In this document: piece after piece, positions 32,886 to 40,981 of the stretch | How positions within the stretch are numbered: the stretch's first letter is position 1 | Layout: every line of letters starts with the position of its first letter | Assembly: GCF_003855255.1 (NCBI RefSeq) | Contig: NZ_CP034072.1 | Coordinates: 4,707,208-4,771,207 of the forward strand | Direction: 5' to 3' | Origin: Mycolicibacterium nivoides | GTDB lineage: Bacteria; Actinomycetota; Actinomycetes; Mycobacteriales; Mycobacteriaceae | DNA length: 64,000 bases | Notes under the pieces: model-generated | Seen by the model: only the letters and a program-made list of their open reading frames with translations | The model's database searches: none | Told to the model about the DNA's origin: nothing | Made by a program: the position numbers and the translations under genes

Positions 32886-33938
32886 CTAGGTCAGCGCCAG
32901 GTCCGGGTTCTGTTCGTAGACTTCGCGAATGGGGCCGAGCTCGAACAGGTCGTCGACGGACAGGTTCAGCCCTCCCGCGGCGATGGCCTCGACGTTCGCG
33001 GCCGCGGTTTCGTCGGAGATCGCCAGGATCTGCTGTGAAGACTTGCCATTGCGGATCAGTTCGTTGCCCGCCAGGCAGCAGTCGTAGGTGGCCTCGGGGT
33101 TCAGATGCAGGTCTTTGCCGTACTCGTTGACCGTGAGATCCGTTGCCAACTTGGGGTTGTCGAGGACGTCGCGCCACCCGCGAATCTCGGCGTGCAGGAA
33201 CGCCTTGAGTTTGTCCCGGTTCTTCTCGATGTTCTCCTGGGTGGTGATGTAGGTCTGCCCTACGAGCGGGAATCCGACGTCGGCCAGCAGCATGGTGTTG
33301 ATGTCGAACCCCTTGTGCCGGAGGTCGACAACCTGGCTGTTGATGAAACCGAGGTAGCCGTCGATCTCGCCGGCGGTCATACCGATGGGATCTCCCTGGA
33401 CCGGGACCGTGTTGATTCGGGAGGAGTCCAGCTTCAGGGCCGACATGAAGTTCCGCCAGACGGGCTCGCTCGACGACGCACATCCGATTGTCTTGCCGTA
33501 CAAATCCTCCGGATTCTTGATCGGCTTGTCCGCCATCGACATGATGCAGCCCGCATAGCGGCTGTAGACCGCACCGACGATCTTCAGCGGCGCCCCCTTG
33601 GCGACAGCCGATCCGACGATCGGCACCTGCGACACCCCCGCGAAGGTGCGCGACAGCACGTCCGACTCGATCGGTGGGGCGGTCGGTCCGCCGGAGACCA
33701 GGTCGGCACCGCTGAAGCCGGCGTCGGTGTAGTAGCCCTTCTTGTCGGCGATGAAGCTCCCGGCGAACTGGGTGTTCTTGATCCACGACAGCCGTTGGGA
33801 GGCCACGCCGAATCCGTCGGCAGCTCCGCTTGATTCGCCTGAGACACAGGCGGCCAGCGCCGCCGGTGCGGCCAGCGCGAGGCCGCCGAATGCGATGCCT
33901 CTGGTGAGGAACTGGCGCCGACCGAGAAGATTGTTCAT
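32886..33938 (-). CDS. ABC substrate-binding lipoprotein (NMT1/THI5-like)
   Basis: 350 residues. The N-terminus GRRQFLTRGIAFGGLALAAP combines a twin-arginine motif with a lipobox (LAAC). The mature protein fits the NMT1/THI5-like fold used for pyrimidines, sulfonates and nitriles: WIKNTQFAGSFIADKKGYYT, then GYLGFINSQVVDLRHKGFDI. It should bind the imported compound outside the membrane and pass it to the two permeases encoded upstream. Confidence 0.9.
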   Translation of the reverse strand: MNNLLGRRQFLTRGIAFGGLALAAPAALAACVSGESSGAADGFGVASQRLSWIKNTQFAGSFIADKKGYYTDAGFSGADLVSGGPTAPPIESDVLSRTFAGVSQVPIVGSAVAKGAPLKIVGAVYSRYAGCIMSMADKPIKNPEDLYGKTIGCASSSEPVWRNFMSALKLDSSRINTVPVQGDPIGMTAGEIDGYLGFINSQVVDLRHKGFDINTMLLADVGFPLVGQTYITTQENIEKNRDKLKAFLHAEIRGWRDVLDNPKLATDLTVNEYGKDLHLNPEATYDCCLAGNELIRNGKSSQQILAISDETAAANVEAIAAGGLNLSVDDLFELGPIREVYEQNPDLALT

Positions 33939-33972
33939 CAGATACGTCCGTTCAGGGTGAGTGGTGGCGTGC

Positions 33973-34773
33973 TCAGCGAGGAGCACTCATGCGGGCGGTG
34001 ACAGCGGCCTCGATGACGCTGACGATCTGGTAGACGAGGACACAGGCGACCGTGAGTACGACGACCGATGCCCACAGCCGTGCGAACTCGAATTCGTTGG
34101 CATCGCGCAGCATCTGACCGCCCAGTCCCTCGCCTGTGGCCAGCCATTCCGCCAAGAGCGCACCGACGACAGAGGTGGTCACCGCGACGCGCGCGGCGGC
34201 GAACCAGGTGGGAATCGCGTGGGGCAGGGCAACCTTCCGGAACGCCGACCAGGTGGAGCCGCCGTAGGCGACGATCATCTCGACGTCGGTCCGCGGTGTG
34301 CTGCGTATCCCGTGCAGCATGGTGAGCAACGCGGGTACCACGACGATGGCCGCTCCGATGACAGCGGTGCCGAGCGCACCGCGGTCGAAGATCAGCACAA
34401 GGATCGGAGCGATGGTCACCATCGGGATCGCATGCAGCGCCGTGACGGCCGGCAGGAACATGCTCTCGACGGTCCTGGAGAAATAGAACAGCAGCGAGAC
34501 ACCCGCCGCCAGAGCGAGTCCGAGGACGAATCCGTACGAGGCGTCGACAGCGGTCCTGGCGAGATTCGTCGCGATACCTGCCCGGTGCGCCGCAGCGTCA
34601 GCGTCCGCGAACAAGTAGTTCCAGACGTCGACCGGCGACTTGGCCACATACGAGCTCACATCGGCCAGACCGATGAACACCGTCCACACCGCGAGGATCG
34701 CGAGCACCGCGCCGCCCGAGGTCAGCAGCGTGCGTACGGCGCTGCGGGCCATCGGCCTCTGCAGAGTCGTCAT
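33973..34773 (-). CDS. ABC transporter permease (NitT/TauT type), second copy
   Basis: 266 residues with about six membrane helices. The cytoplasmic EAA-like loop for coupling to the ATPase is AYGGSTWSAFRKVALPHAIP. GGCAGGAGGAAG before the ATG is a strong ribosome site, and the gene overlaps the preceding permease gene by ATGA. It pairs with the neighbouring permease to form a heterodimeric channel. Confidence 0.92.
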   Translation of the reverse strand: MTTLQRPMARSAVRTLLTSGGAVLAILAVWTVFIGLADVSSYVAKSPVDVWNYLFADADAAAHRAGIATNLARTAVDASYGFVLGLALAAGVSLLFYFSRTVESMFLPAVTALHAIPMVTIAPILVLIFDRGALGTAVIGAAIVVVPALLTMLHGIRSTPRTDVEMIVAYGGSTWSAFRKVALPHAIPTWFAAARVAVTTSVVGALLAEWLATGEGLGGQMLRDANEFEFARLWASVVVLTVACVLVYQIVSVIEAAVTARMSAPR

Positions 34774-35528
34774 GCTCTTCCTCCTGCCATCCCGGCAGCC
34801 CACGGCGTGAGGACCTTCTCGACGGTGTTGACGAAAACGAACGCGAGGCCCGCGATGAGACTCGACAGCAGGGTGATGCCCCAGGTCCGGACCACATCAC
34901 TGGAGGATTGGGCGACCACGAGAGCAGCGCCGAGGCCACGCTCCTGCCCCATGAACTCACCGATGATCGCCCCCAGAATCGCCGCCGGGACAGCGACTTT
35001 CAGCGCGGTCAGGATGCTCGGCAACGCGGAGAGCAGCTCGACCTTGCGCAGCACCAGATACCTGCCGCCGCCGTAGGCGCGCACCAGATCCTTGCTGAGC
35101 GGATCCGCATGGCGCAGCCCGTTGATCGCCCCCACCAGCGTGGTGAAGAACACGGAGACGGCCGCCATGATGGCCGAGGTGACCATGCCGTCGAAACACG
35201 CGGCCAAGATGGGAGCGATCGCGATCAGAGGGATGCACGCCGACGCAATCCCGGCCTGCAGCACCAACTTCTCCAGTGCAGGCACGGTGGTCACGAGCGC
35301 GGCGCAGCCGATCGCGGCGAGGTTGCCCCAGAAGTACCCCACGGACGCCGACGCCAGAGTGACAGGTATGTGGATGCCGTAAAAGTCGGCACCGTCGGAC
35401 AACACCCCTGCCAGGATCTCGGTCGGGGCCACGATTGCGGGTCCGAGAATGCCGGTCATTCCGACGAGTTGCCATACGGACAGCACGATGAGCGAGCCGG
35501 CGAGACCGGCATAACGGTTGTGGTTCAT
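34770..35528 (-). CDS. ABC transporter permease (NitT/TauT type), first copy
   Basis: 252 residues, about six membrane helices, with the EAA-type loop [20 protein letters not shown]. It is translationally coupled to the ATPase gene upstream and the second permease gene downstream. The two permeases resemble each other, so a heterodimer is likely. Confidence 0.92.
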   Translation of the reverse strand: MNHNRYAGLAGSLIVLSVWQLVGMTGILGPAIVAPTEILAGVLSDGADFYGIHIPVTLASASVGYFWGNLAAIGCAALVTTVPALEKLVLQAGIASACIPLIAIAPILAACFDGMVTSAIMAAVSVFFTTLVGAINGLRHADPLSKDLVRAYGGGRYLVLRKVELLSALPSILTALKVAVPAAILGAIIGEFMGQERGLGAALVVAQSSSDVVRTWGITLLSSLIAGLAFVFVNTVEKVLTPWAAGMAGGRA

Positions 35529-36334
35529 CGGCTCACCGGCACCCGTACCTCGGTCTCGTCAGAACGCGAGCCGAACAGGATGGAGGACAGCAGGTCGACG
35601 TACTCGTGAAACTCGCTGGTGCGCATCATCTCCGGCAGCCGGGGCCTGGGCAGGTCGATCTGGACCGACTTCACCACCCGGCCGGGCCGGGCGCTCATGA
35701 CCACGACGGTGTCGGACAGGAACACCGCCTCGGCAATGCCGTGGGTGACCATCAGGGTGGTCGCGGGGCGTTCGGTCCAGATCCGGAGCAGTTCGACGTT
35801 GAGCGTCTGGCGGGTCATGTCGTCGAGGGCACCGAACGGCTCGTCGAGCAGTAGCACCCGAGGCTTGACGACGAGGGCCCGCGCGATGGAGACCCGCTGA
35901 CGCATACCGCCGGACAGCTGGGCGGGCCGTGCCGCCTCGAAGCCGGTCAGTCCGACCAGATCGATGAGTTCCTGGACGAACTCGTCGGATACGGACTGTT
36001 TGGACACCTCGAGCGGCAGCCGGATGTTGGATCGGACGGATCGCCAGGGCAGCAGGGCCGAGTCCTGGAACGCGATGCCCAGGTGGTGATGCCTGCGCAT
36101 GTCCTGCGGGGTTTCGCCGTGGACCAGGGCGGTGCCCGCGTTCTGCACCTCAAGTCCGGCCAGGATGCGCAACACGGTGCTCTTGCCGCATCCGGACGGC
36201 CCCAGGAGCGTGACGAACTCGCCTTGGTCGGACTGGATGTCGACTCCGTCGAGTGCGGTGACTACAGATCGGCCCACCTTGAACCGCTTCGTCAGTCCAC
36301 CTATGTGAATCCCGGGTGCCGTCGGCGCGATCAT
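35525..36334 (-). CDS. ABC transporter ATP-binding protein (NitT/TauT type)
   Basis: 269 residues with Walker [10 protein letters not shown], the signature [15 protein letters not shown], Walker [13 protein letters not shown] and the switch His in [14 protein letters not shown]. It powers import of the compound used by the enzymes encoded downstream. It is the first gene of the ten-gene operon and overlaps the next gene by ATGA. The promoter should lie in the 144-bp gap that holds the GGATCC palindrome. Confidence 0.95.
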   Translation of the reverse strand: MIAPTAPGIHIGGLTKRFKVGRSVVTALDGVDIQSDQGEFVTLLGPSGCGKSTVLRILAGLEVQNAGTALVHGETPQDMRRHHHLGIAFQDSALLPWRSVRSNIRLPLEVSKQSVSDEFVQELIDLVGLTGFEAARPAQLSGGMRQRVSIARALVVKPRVLLLDEPFGALDDMTRQTLNVELLRIWTERPATTLMVTHGIAEAVFLSDTVVVMSARPGRVVKSVQIDLPRPRLPEMMRTSEFHEYVDLLSSILFGSRSDETEVRVPVSR

Positions 36335-36367
36335 GTGTTCTCCTCTGATGGGAAGCCGTTCATGTTC

Positions 36368-36385
36368 GGATCCAAGCTTGGATCC
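36368..36385. promoter_or_regulatory. 18-bp perfect palindrome, candidate GntR operator
   Basis: GGATCCAAGCTTGGATCC lies in the divergent gap between the ABC operon and an SDR gene. It consists of two GGATCC units around AAGCTT. Its position 34 bp before the ABC gene start suits an operator for the operon's GntR regulator. Confidence 0.55.
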
Positions 36386-36478
36386 ATAACCTAGGGACGC
36401 TTTGTTTCCGCTCGATGAACTCCGGACACGGTCGGGTTACAAGTGCGCTCGCCCCCGTTTTTCGGTAGGCAAGGGGCC

Positions 36479-37282
36479 ATGGACATCGAACAGACGGTTG
36501 CGGTCATCACCGGCGCCGGATCAGGCATCGGCCGGGCGCTGGCTGAATCCTTCGCGGCGGAAGGCGCCCGCGTGGTGGCAGCCGACCTCGACGCGGAGTC
36601 GGCCGAACAGACCGCAGCTCAGATCCGTTCCGGCGGCGGGCAGGCGCTGGGAATCCGGGCCGACGCCGGTGTCACCGCCGACATCGAGGCGCTGACCGCC
36701 ACTGAGTTCGGCCCCGTCGACATCTACGTCGCCAACGCCGGGATCATCGGCGCGCCGGGTCTCGGCACTGACGAGGACTGGAATTCGATCCTGGACATCA
36801 ATCTGCGCTCCCACGTCCGGGCGGCGCAAGTGCTTGTCCCGCATTGGTTGTCGCGTGGCGGCGGTTACTTCGTGTCGGTCGCCTCGGCGGCCGGCCTGTT
36901 GTCCCAGATCGGCGCCGCCGGATATGCCGTCACCAAACACGCGGCAGTCGGATTCGCCGAATGGCTGGCCATCACGTACGGCGATGACGGCGTCGGGGTC
37001 AGCTGCGTGTGCCCGTTGGGGGTGAACACCCCGCTGCTCGACGCCGTGCGTGCTTCGGCGGATCCGGATTCCGCGGCCGGTGCGGCGTCGATCGTGCAGT
37101 CGGGCGAGGTGATCAGTGCCCAGGATGTCGCGGCGGCCACCGTGGCGGCCGTGCGGTCCAGCAGCTTTCTCGTCCTACCGCACCCCCAGGTGCTCGACAT
37201 GTACCGCCACAAGGGCTCCGATTACGACCGCTGGATCGCGGGGATGCGCCGTTACCAACGGTCACTGCGCGCCGGCCGATGA
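36479..37282 (+). CDS. Short-chain dehydrogenase/reductase
   Basis: 267-residue classical SDR. It has TGAGSGIGRALAESFAAEGA for NAD(P), NAG in VANAGIIGAP, Ser in VSVASAAG and YAVTKHA (Tyr and Lys of the active site). AAGGGG directly precedes ATG 36479. It is divergent from the ten-gene operon, so a shared operator could control it too, and its 3' end overlaps the lipase maturation factor-like gene by 21 bp. Substrate unknown. Confidence 0.9.
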   Translation: MDIEQTVAVITGAGSGIGRALAESFAAEGARVVAADLDAESAEQTAAQIRSGGGQALGIRADAGVTADIEALTATEFGPVDIYVANAGIIGAPGLGTDEDWNSILDINLRSHVRAAQVLVPHWLSRGGGYFVSVASAAGLLSQIGAAGYAVTKHAAVGFAEWLAITYGDDGVGVSCVCPLGVNTPLLDAVRASADPDSAAGAASIVQSGEVISAQDVAAATVAAVRSSSFLVLPHPQVLDMYRHKGSDYDRWIAGMRRYQRSLRAGR

Positions 37283-38713
37283 GCGCCCGGCCGAGGGCAG
37301 CGTCTGCGGCGGGACGTACACACCGAGCGAGATGCGGTTCCACCAGACGTGATCGCGTCGCAGTTCGGTCCAGGTGCTGAACTCGTACCGGTACAGCCGG
37401 GCCCGTACGTAACGCGGCGGTTCGCCGGGGAATGGGTTGCACCGCAGCAGCTTCAGCGTGTCCCGGTCATTCTCCAGCAGCCGGGTCATCAGCATACGCA
37501 GCCAGCCGTGGGCATAGGCCGGCGAGATGGCCGCGAACCACATGAGCCAGTCCAGGCGCAGATGGTAGGGCGCGAACTGGCGCGGCCGCCGATGGACATC
37601 GCCAGGCTTGCCCTTGAATTCGTACTCCTTCCAGACGGTGTGATCACTCAACAGCGGGTCCGAGGTCCCCTCCAACACCACCTCATCGCGGGTACGGCCG
37701 ACGGTGCCGAACGCCCCGTAGGAATTCACCAGGTGATAGTGGTTGTAGGAGGCGTTCATCCGCTGCCGTTTGGAGATGAGGTTGCGGGCCGGCCAGTAGC
37801 TCAGGCAGGCCACCGCGACGGTGAACCCGAGCACGACGACAACGAACCACACCGGGGTCTGGCTGAATTCGTGCTCAGGTAACGGAAGCAGCACCGCGGC
37901 GGTGGGATCCGAGAGGGCGCTGAACGCCAGGACGATGGTGATCCAGTTGAGCCAGGCGAAGTTCCCCGAAGCGACCAACCACAGCTGGGTGACGATTACG
38001 ACGATCGCCGCCCCGCCGGCCACCGGCTGCGGGGCGAACAAGGCGAACGGTACGACGAGTTGGGCGAAGTGGTTGCCGGCCACCTCGATTCGGTGCAGTG
38101 GCTTGGGCAGGTGGTGGAAGAACCAGCTCAGCGGCCCGGGCATGGGCTGCGTCTCGTGGTGGTAGTACAGGCAGGTCAGGTTGCGCCAGCACGGGTCACC
38201 GCGCAGCTTGATCAGTCCCGCACCGAACTCGACACGGAACAACAGCCAGCGGGCCAGCCACAGCACCAGGAGCGGGGGCCCGACGTCGTCGTTGCCCAGG
38301 AACATCACCAGGAACCCGGCTTCGAGCAGAAGGGATTCCCAACCGAACGAGTACCACGTCTGGCCGACGTTGACGATCGACAGGTACAGCACCCACACCA
38401 GCAACCAGGTCAGCATCGCCGCCCACAACGGCACCAGGTCCCCGAAGCCCGCCAACAGGGCCGCGGAGATCACCGCCCCGGCGATACACACCGCGGCGAA
38501 AAAGCGGTCCGAGTAGTGGAACTGGAACAGGCTCGGGGCGCGCCGGAACGAGTTGACCGCCAGGAACCGGGGTATCGGGAGCAGCCCCCGCTCACCGAGG
38601 AGCCCGCGGAACTGCCGGGCCGCCACGATGAACGCGATCAGGTAGATTGCGGCGGTCCCCCGCTGCAACACCTGTCTGGCCAACCAATATTCGTCTGCGT
38701 TGAACCATTCCAT
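37262..38713 (-). CDS. Lipase maturation factor (LMF1) family membrane protein
   Basis: 483 residues with several membrane helices in the first 330 positions. The conserved phrases FGWESLLLEAGFLVMFLG, FRVEFGAGLIKLRGDPCWRN and LTCLYYHHETQPMP are diagnostic for the LMF1-like family, and the C-terminal domain continues FKGKPGDVHRRPRQFAPYHL. Vertebrate LMF1 helps lipases fold; bacterial members have no assigned role. ATG 38713 starts the conserved MEWFNADEYWLARQV; an upstream start would add 11 residues. Confidence 0.88.
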   Translation of the reverse strand: MEWFNADEYWLARQVLQRGTAAIYLIAFIVAARQFRGLLGERGLLPIPRFLAVNSFRRAPSLFQFHYSDRFFAAVCIAGAVISAALLAGFGDLVPLWAAMLTWLLVWVLYLSIVNVGQTWYSFGWESLLLEAGFLVMFLGNDDVGPPLLVLWLARWLLFRVEFGAGLIKLRGDPCWRNLTCLYYHHETQPMPGPLSWFFHHLPKPLHRIEVAGNHFAQLVVPFALFAPQPVAGGAAIVVIVTQLWLVASGNFAWLNWITIVLAFSALSDPTAAVLLPLPEHEFSQTPVWFVVVVLGFTVAVACLSYWPARNLISKRQRMNASYNHYHLVNSYGAFGTVGRTRDEVVLEGTSDPLLSDHTVWKEYEFKGKPGDVHRRPRQFAPYHLRLDWLMWFAAISPAYAHGWLRMLMTRLLENDRDTLKLLRCNPFPGEPPRYVRARLYRYEFSTWTELRRDHVWWNRISLGVYVPPQTLPSAGRSSAGAQ

Positions 38714-38792
38714 ACGCGGACCTGCCGACGTTGCGGGTCTGTCCACGATGACGGTACCCCGATTCGGGGCGTTTCACGCCTCGTACGGCGAG

Positions 38793-40187
38793 CTAGCGCC
38801 GTCGCAGACCCAGCCGGAAATTGGACGGCATCATGGTCAGGCGCTCCTGTATCTGCAGGGTGTAGTCCGGGTCAGCGGTCAGGTCATAGCGCCGGATCAG
38901 CACCGCCAGCATCAGGACGGCCTCGTGCAGTGCGAATTGCCTTCCGATGCAAGATCTTTCACCGGTACCGAACGGCTTGTACAGGCCGGCGGGTCGGGCC
39001 CGCATCTGTTCCGGGGCGAACCGGTCCGGATCGAATGCCTCCGGGTCGGGGCCCCAGCGCGGGTCGCGGTGCAAAGTCGACGTCAGCGCCAAGGCCCAGT
39101 CGCCCTTGCGCATCGGATGGATTCCGGCGAGCACCGTGTCCTGGCGGGCAGCGCGGTAGTACGCAGGCACCGTCGGCTGCAACCGCAGCGATTCGTCGAG
39201 AACCCGTCGGACGTACCGCAGTTTGGCGATCTTCTCGAACTCCGGCCGTGGGTCCGCGTCCCACACCTCGTCCACCTCGGCGCGGGCGCGGGCGAACACC
39301 TCCGGATGTTGCGACAAGAAGTACAGCGCGAATGACAGTGCTCCAGAGGTGGTTTCGTGCCCGGCTATCAGAAAATTGATCAGCTGATAGCGGATGTTCG
39401 CGCCGTCGAGATCGGACTCCAGCATGATCTGCAGCAGATCTTCGTGACCGCCGGATGGCTGCGCGCGACGGCGGGCGACGATGTCATCGGCCAGCTCGTG
39501 CAGATACCGCGCGTCGCCGCGGGCCCGACGCTCGTACCGCCGGTAGACGAACGCGGGGAGGAAGGTCTCGCGGAGCACCCCGAGGCGGTCGGACGCCAGC
39601 AGCGCCGACACCATGTGGGCGACGAACGGATGCAACGCGTCGTCCCGGAAGCACCCGAACGAATACCCGGCCGCGCACCGCCCGATCGTCTCCAACGTCA
39701 CCCTGGTGGTGTCCGCCGAGACGTCGACGGTGCCGCCCCCGTCGGCCTGCCGATCCCAACGGTCGGTCAGCTCACCGGCGACGTCGAACATCACCCCGTG
39801 ATAGCGGCGCATCGCGGCCTGGCTGAAGGCCGGCATCAACAGCTGATGGGCCTTGAGCCAGTTCGGTTCGTCGTTGTACGCCGTGAACAACCCGTCGCCG
39901 CCGACGATCCGCAGTGCCTCGATGTCGGGCCCGACATGCTTGCAGAACCGGGTCTCGTCGTTGAGGTCGGCTACCGCGTCGGCACCGGTGGCGACGACGT
40001 AGCGGGCACCCAGGAACCGGAATTCGCAGATCGGCCCGAGTTCGGCCATGCCCATCGCGTTCTGCATCGACGAGTCGGGCTTCAATCCGAGCACGTCACC
40101 GAGCAACGGCACCCGTCGCGGCGGGTGGGGCAGTTTCGGATACTTCACATTCTCGGGATATGAGGTCCGTGCGTCCGCGACGGTCAT
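38793..40187 (-). CDS. Cytochrome P450
   Basis: 464 residues. The I-helix oxygen-binding motif is AGHETTS, the ExxR motif is in VLDESLRLQP, and the haem-binding loop is PFGTGERSCIGRQF. The sequence resembles the haem domain of CYP102-type fatty acid hydroxylases more than the usual small mycobacterial P450s, but there is no fused reductase, so an external electron donor is needed. ATG 40187 begins MTVADARTSYPENVKYPKLP. It diverges from a TetR gene 105 bp away that probably represses it. Confidence 0.93.
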   Translation of the reverse strand: MTVADARTSYPENVKYPKLPHPPRRVPLLGDVLGLKPDSSMQNAMGMAELGPICEFRFLGARYVVATGADAVADLNDETRFCKHVGPDIEALRIVGGDGLFTAYNDEPNWLKAHQLLMPAFSQAAMRRYHGVMFDVAGELTDRWDRQADGGGTVDVSADTTRVTLETIGRCAAGYSFGCFRDDALHPFVAHMVSALLASDRLGVLRETFLPAFVYRRYERRARGDARYLHELADDIVARRRAQPSGGHEDLLQIMLESDLDGANIRYQLINFLIAGHETTSGALSFALYFLSQHPEVFARARAEVDEVWDADPRPEFEKIAKLRYVRRVLDESLRLQPTVPAYYRAARQDTVLAGIHPMRKGDWALALTSTLHRDPRWGPDPEAFDPDRFAPEQMRARPAGLYKPFGTGERSCIGRQFALHEAVLMLAVLIRRYDLTADPDYTLQIQERLTMMPSNFRLGLRRR

Positions 40188-40208
40188 GACACCAGGATTC
40201 CGGCCTTG

Positions 40209-40223
40209 TTGTACATGTGTCAA
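40209..40223. promoter_or_regulatory. Imperfect palindrome between P450 and TetR genes
   Basis: TTGTACATGTGTCAA is centred on ACATGT with TTG/CAA ends, slightly asymmetric. It could be the operator for the divergently encoded TetR regulator. Confidence 0.3.
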
Positions 40224-40291
40224 GTAAGGGCTCACGGGCCGTCACCGCCGAGCCTCGCCGCGATGAACAGCCGTGAAGTTAAGCTGCACAC

Positions 40292-40945
40292 GTGGGTGCC
40301 GAGTCGAGACGCCGGCTGTCCCCCGCCGACAGACGCAACGAGCTGCTGGCGCTGGGATCCGAGGTGTTCGGCCAACGACCGTACGACGAGGTCCGCATCG
40401 ACGAGATCGCCGAACGCGCCGGGGTGTCACGGGCCCTGATGTACCACTATTTCCCCGACAAGCGAGCCTTCTTCGCCGCCGTGGTCCAGGCCGAGGGCGA
40501 GCGCCTGTTCGAGGCCACCAGCACACCTCCCGAGCCTGGCCAGAGCCTGTTCGGCCAGCTGCGCGCAGGCGTGCTGGCCTACCTGCGCTACGACGAGGAG
40601 CATCCGCACGGCGCGTGGGCGGCGTACATGGGCCTGGGCCGCACCGACCCGGTGCTGCGCGGCGTCGACGATGTCGACAACGATCGGCAGGCGGACCGGA
40701 TCATGGGCCGGATCGCCGACGCGGTATCCGAACCGCTGGATGCCAAGGTCGAACGTGATCTGCGGGCCACCGTCTACGGCTGGCTGGCCCTGACCTTCGA
40801 GATGTGCCGGCAACGGCTCAAGGATCCGTCGATCGACGCGGGCTTCGTCGCCGACAGCTGTGCGCACGCCCTGCTCGACGCCGTCGGGCGGGTGCCCGGG
40901 CTGCCCGCCGAACTGGTCTGCGCTGCCGCTCCCGAACACCGCTGA
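40292..40945 (+). CDS. TetR family regulator
   Basis: 217 residues. The N-terminal HTH is YDEVRIDEIAERAGVSRALM with YHYFPDKRAFFAAVV; the remainder is a helical ligand-binding domain with no recognised ligand. In M. tuberculosis a TetR gene (Rv3295) also stands directly before lhr. The GTG start at 40292 lies 104 bp from the P450 start, so the P450 is its likely target, and lhr follows 36 bp downstream on the same strand. Confidence 0.9.
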   Translation: MGAESRRRLSPADRRNELLALGSEVFGQRPYDEVRIDEIAERAGVSRALMYHYFPDKRAFFAAVVQAEGERLFEATSTPPEPGQSLFGQLRAGVLAYLRYDEEHPHGAWAAYMGLGRTDPVLRGVDDVDNDRQADRIMGRIADAVSEPLDAKVERDLRATVYGWLALTFEMCRQRLKDPSIDAGFVADSCAHALLDAVGRVPGLPAELVCAAAPEHR

Positions 40946-40981
40946 CGCCCACTTGTCGGTGCCGCGCGGCAGTATGGCTAG

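Noticed and set aside
31197..33038. A 613-codon plus-strand frame across the amidohydrolase genes
   Set aside because: It crosses three well-supported minus-strand genes and has no recognisable domain.
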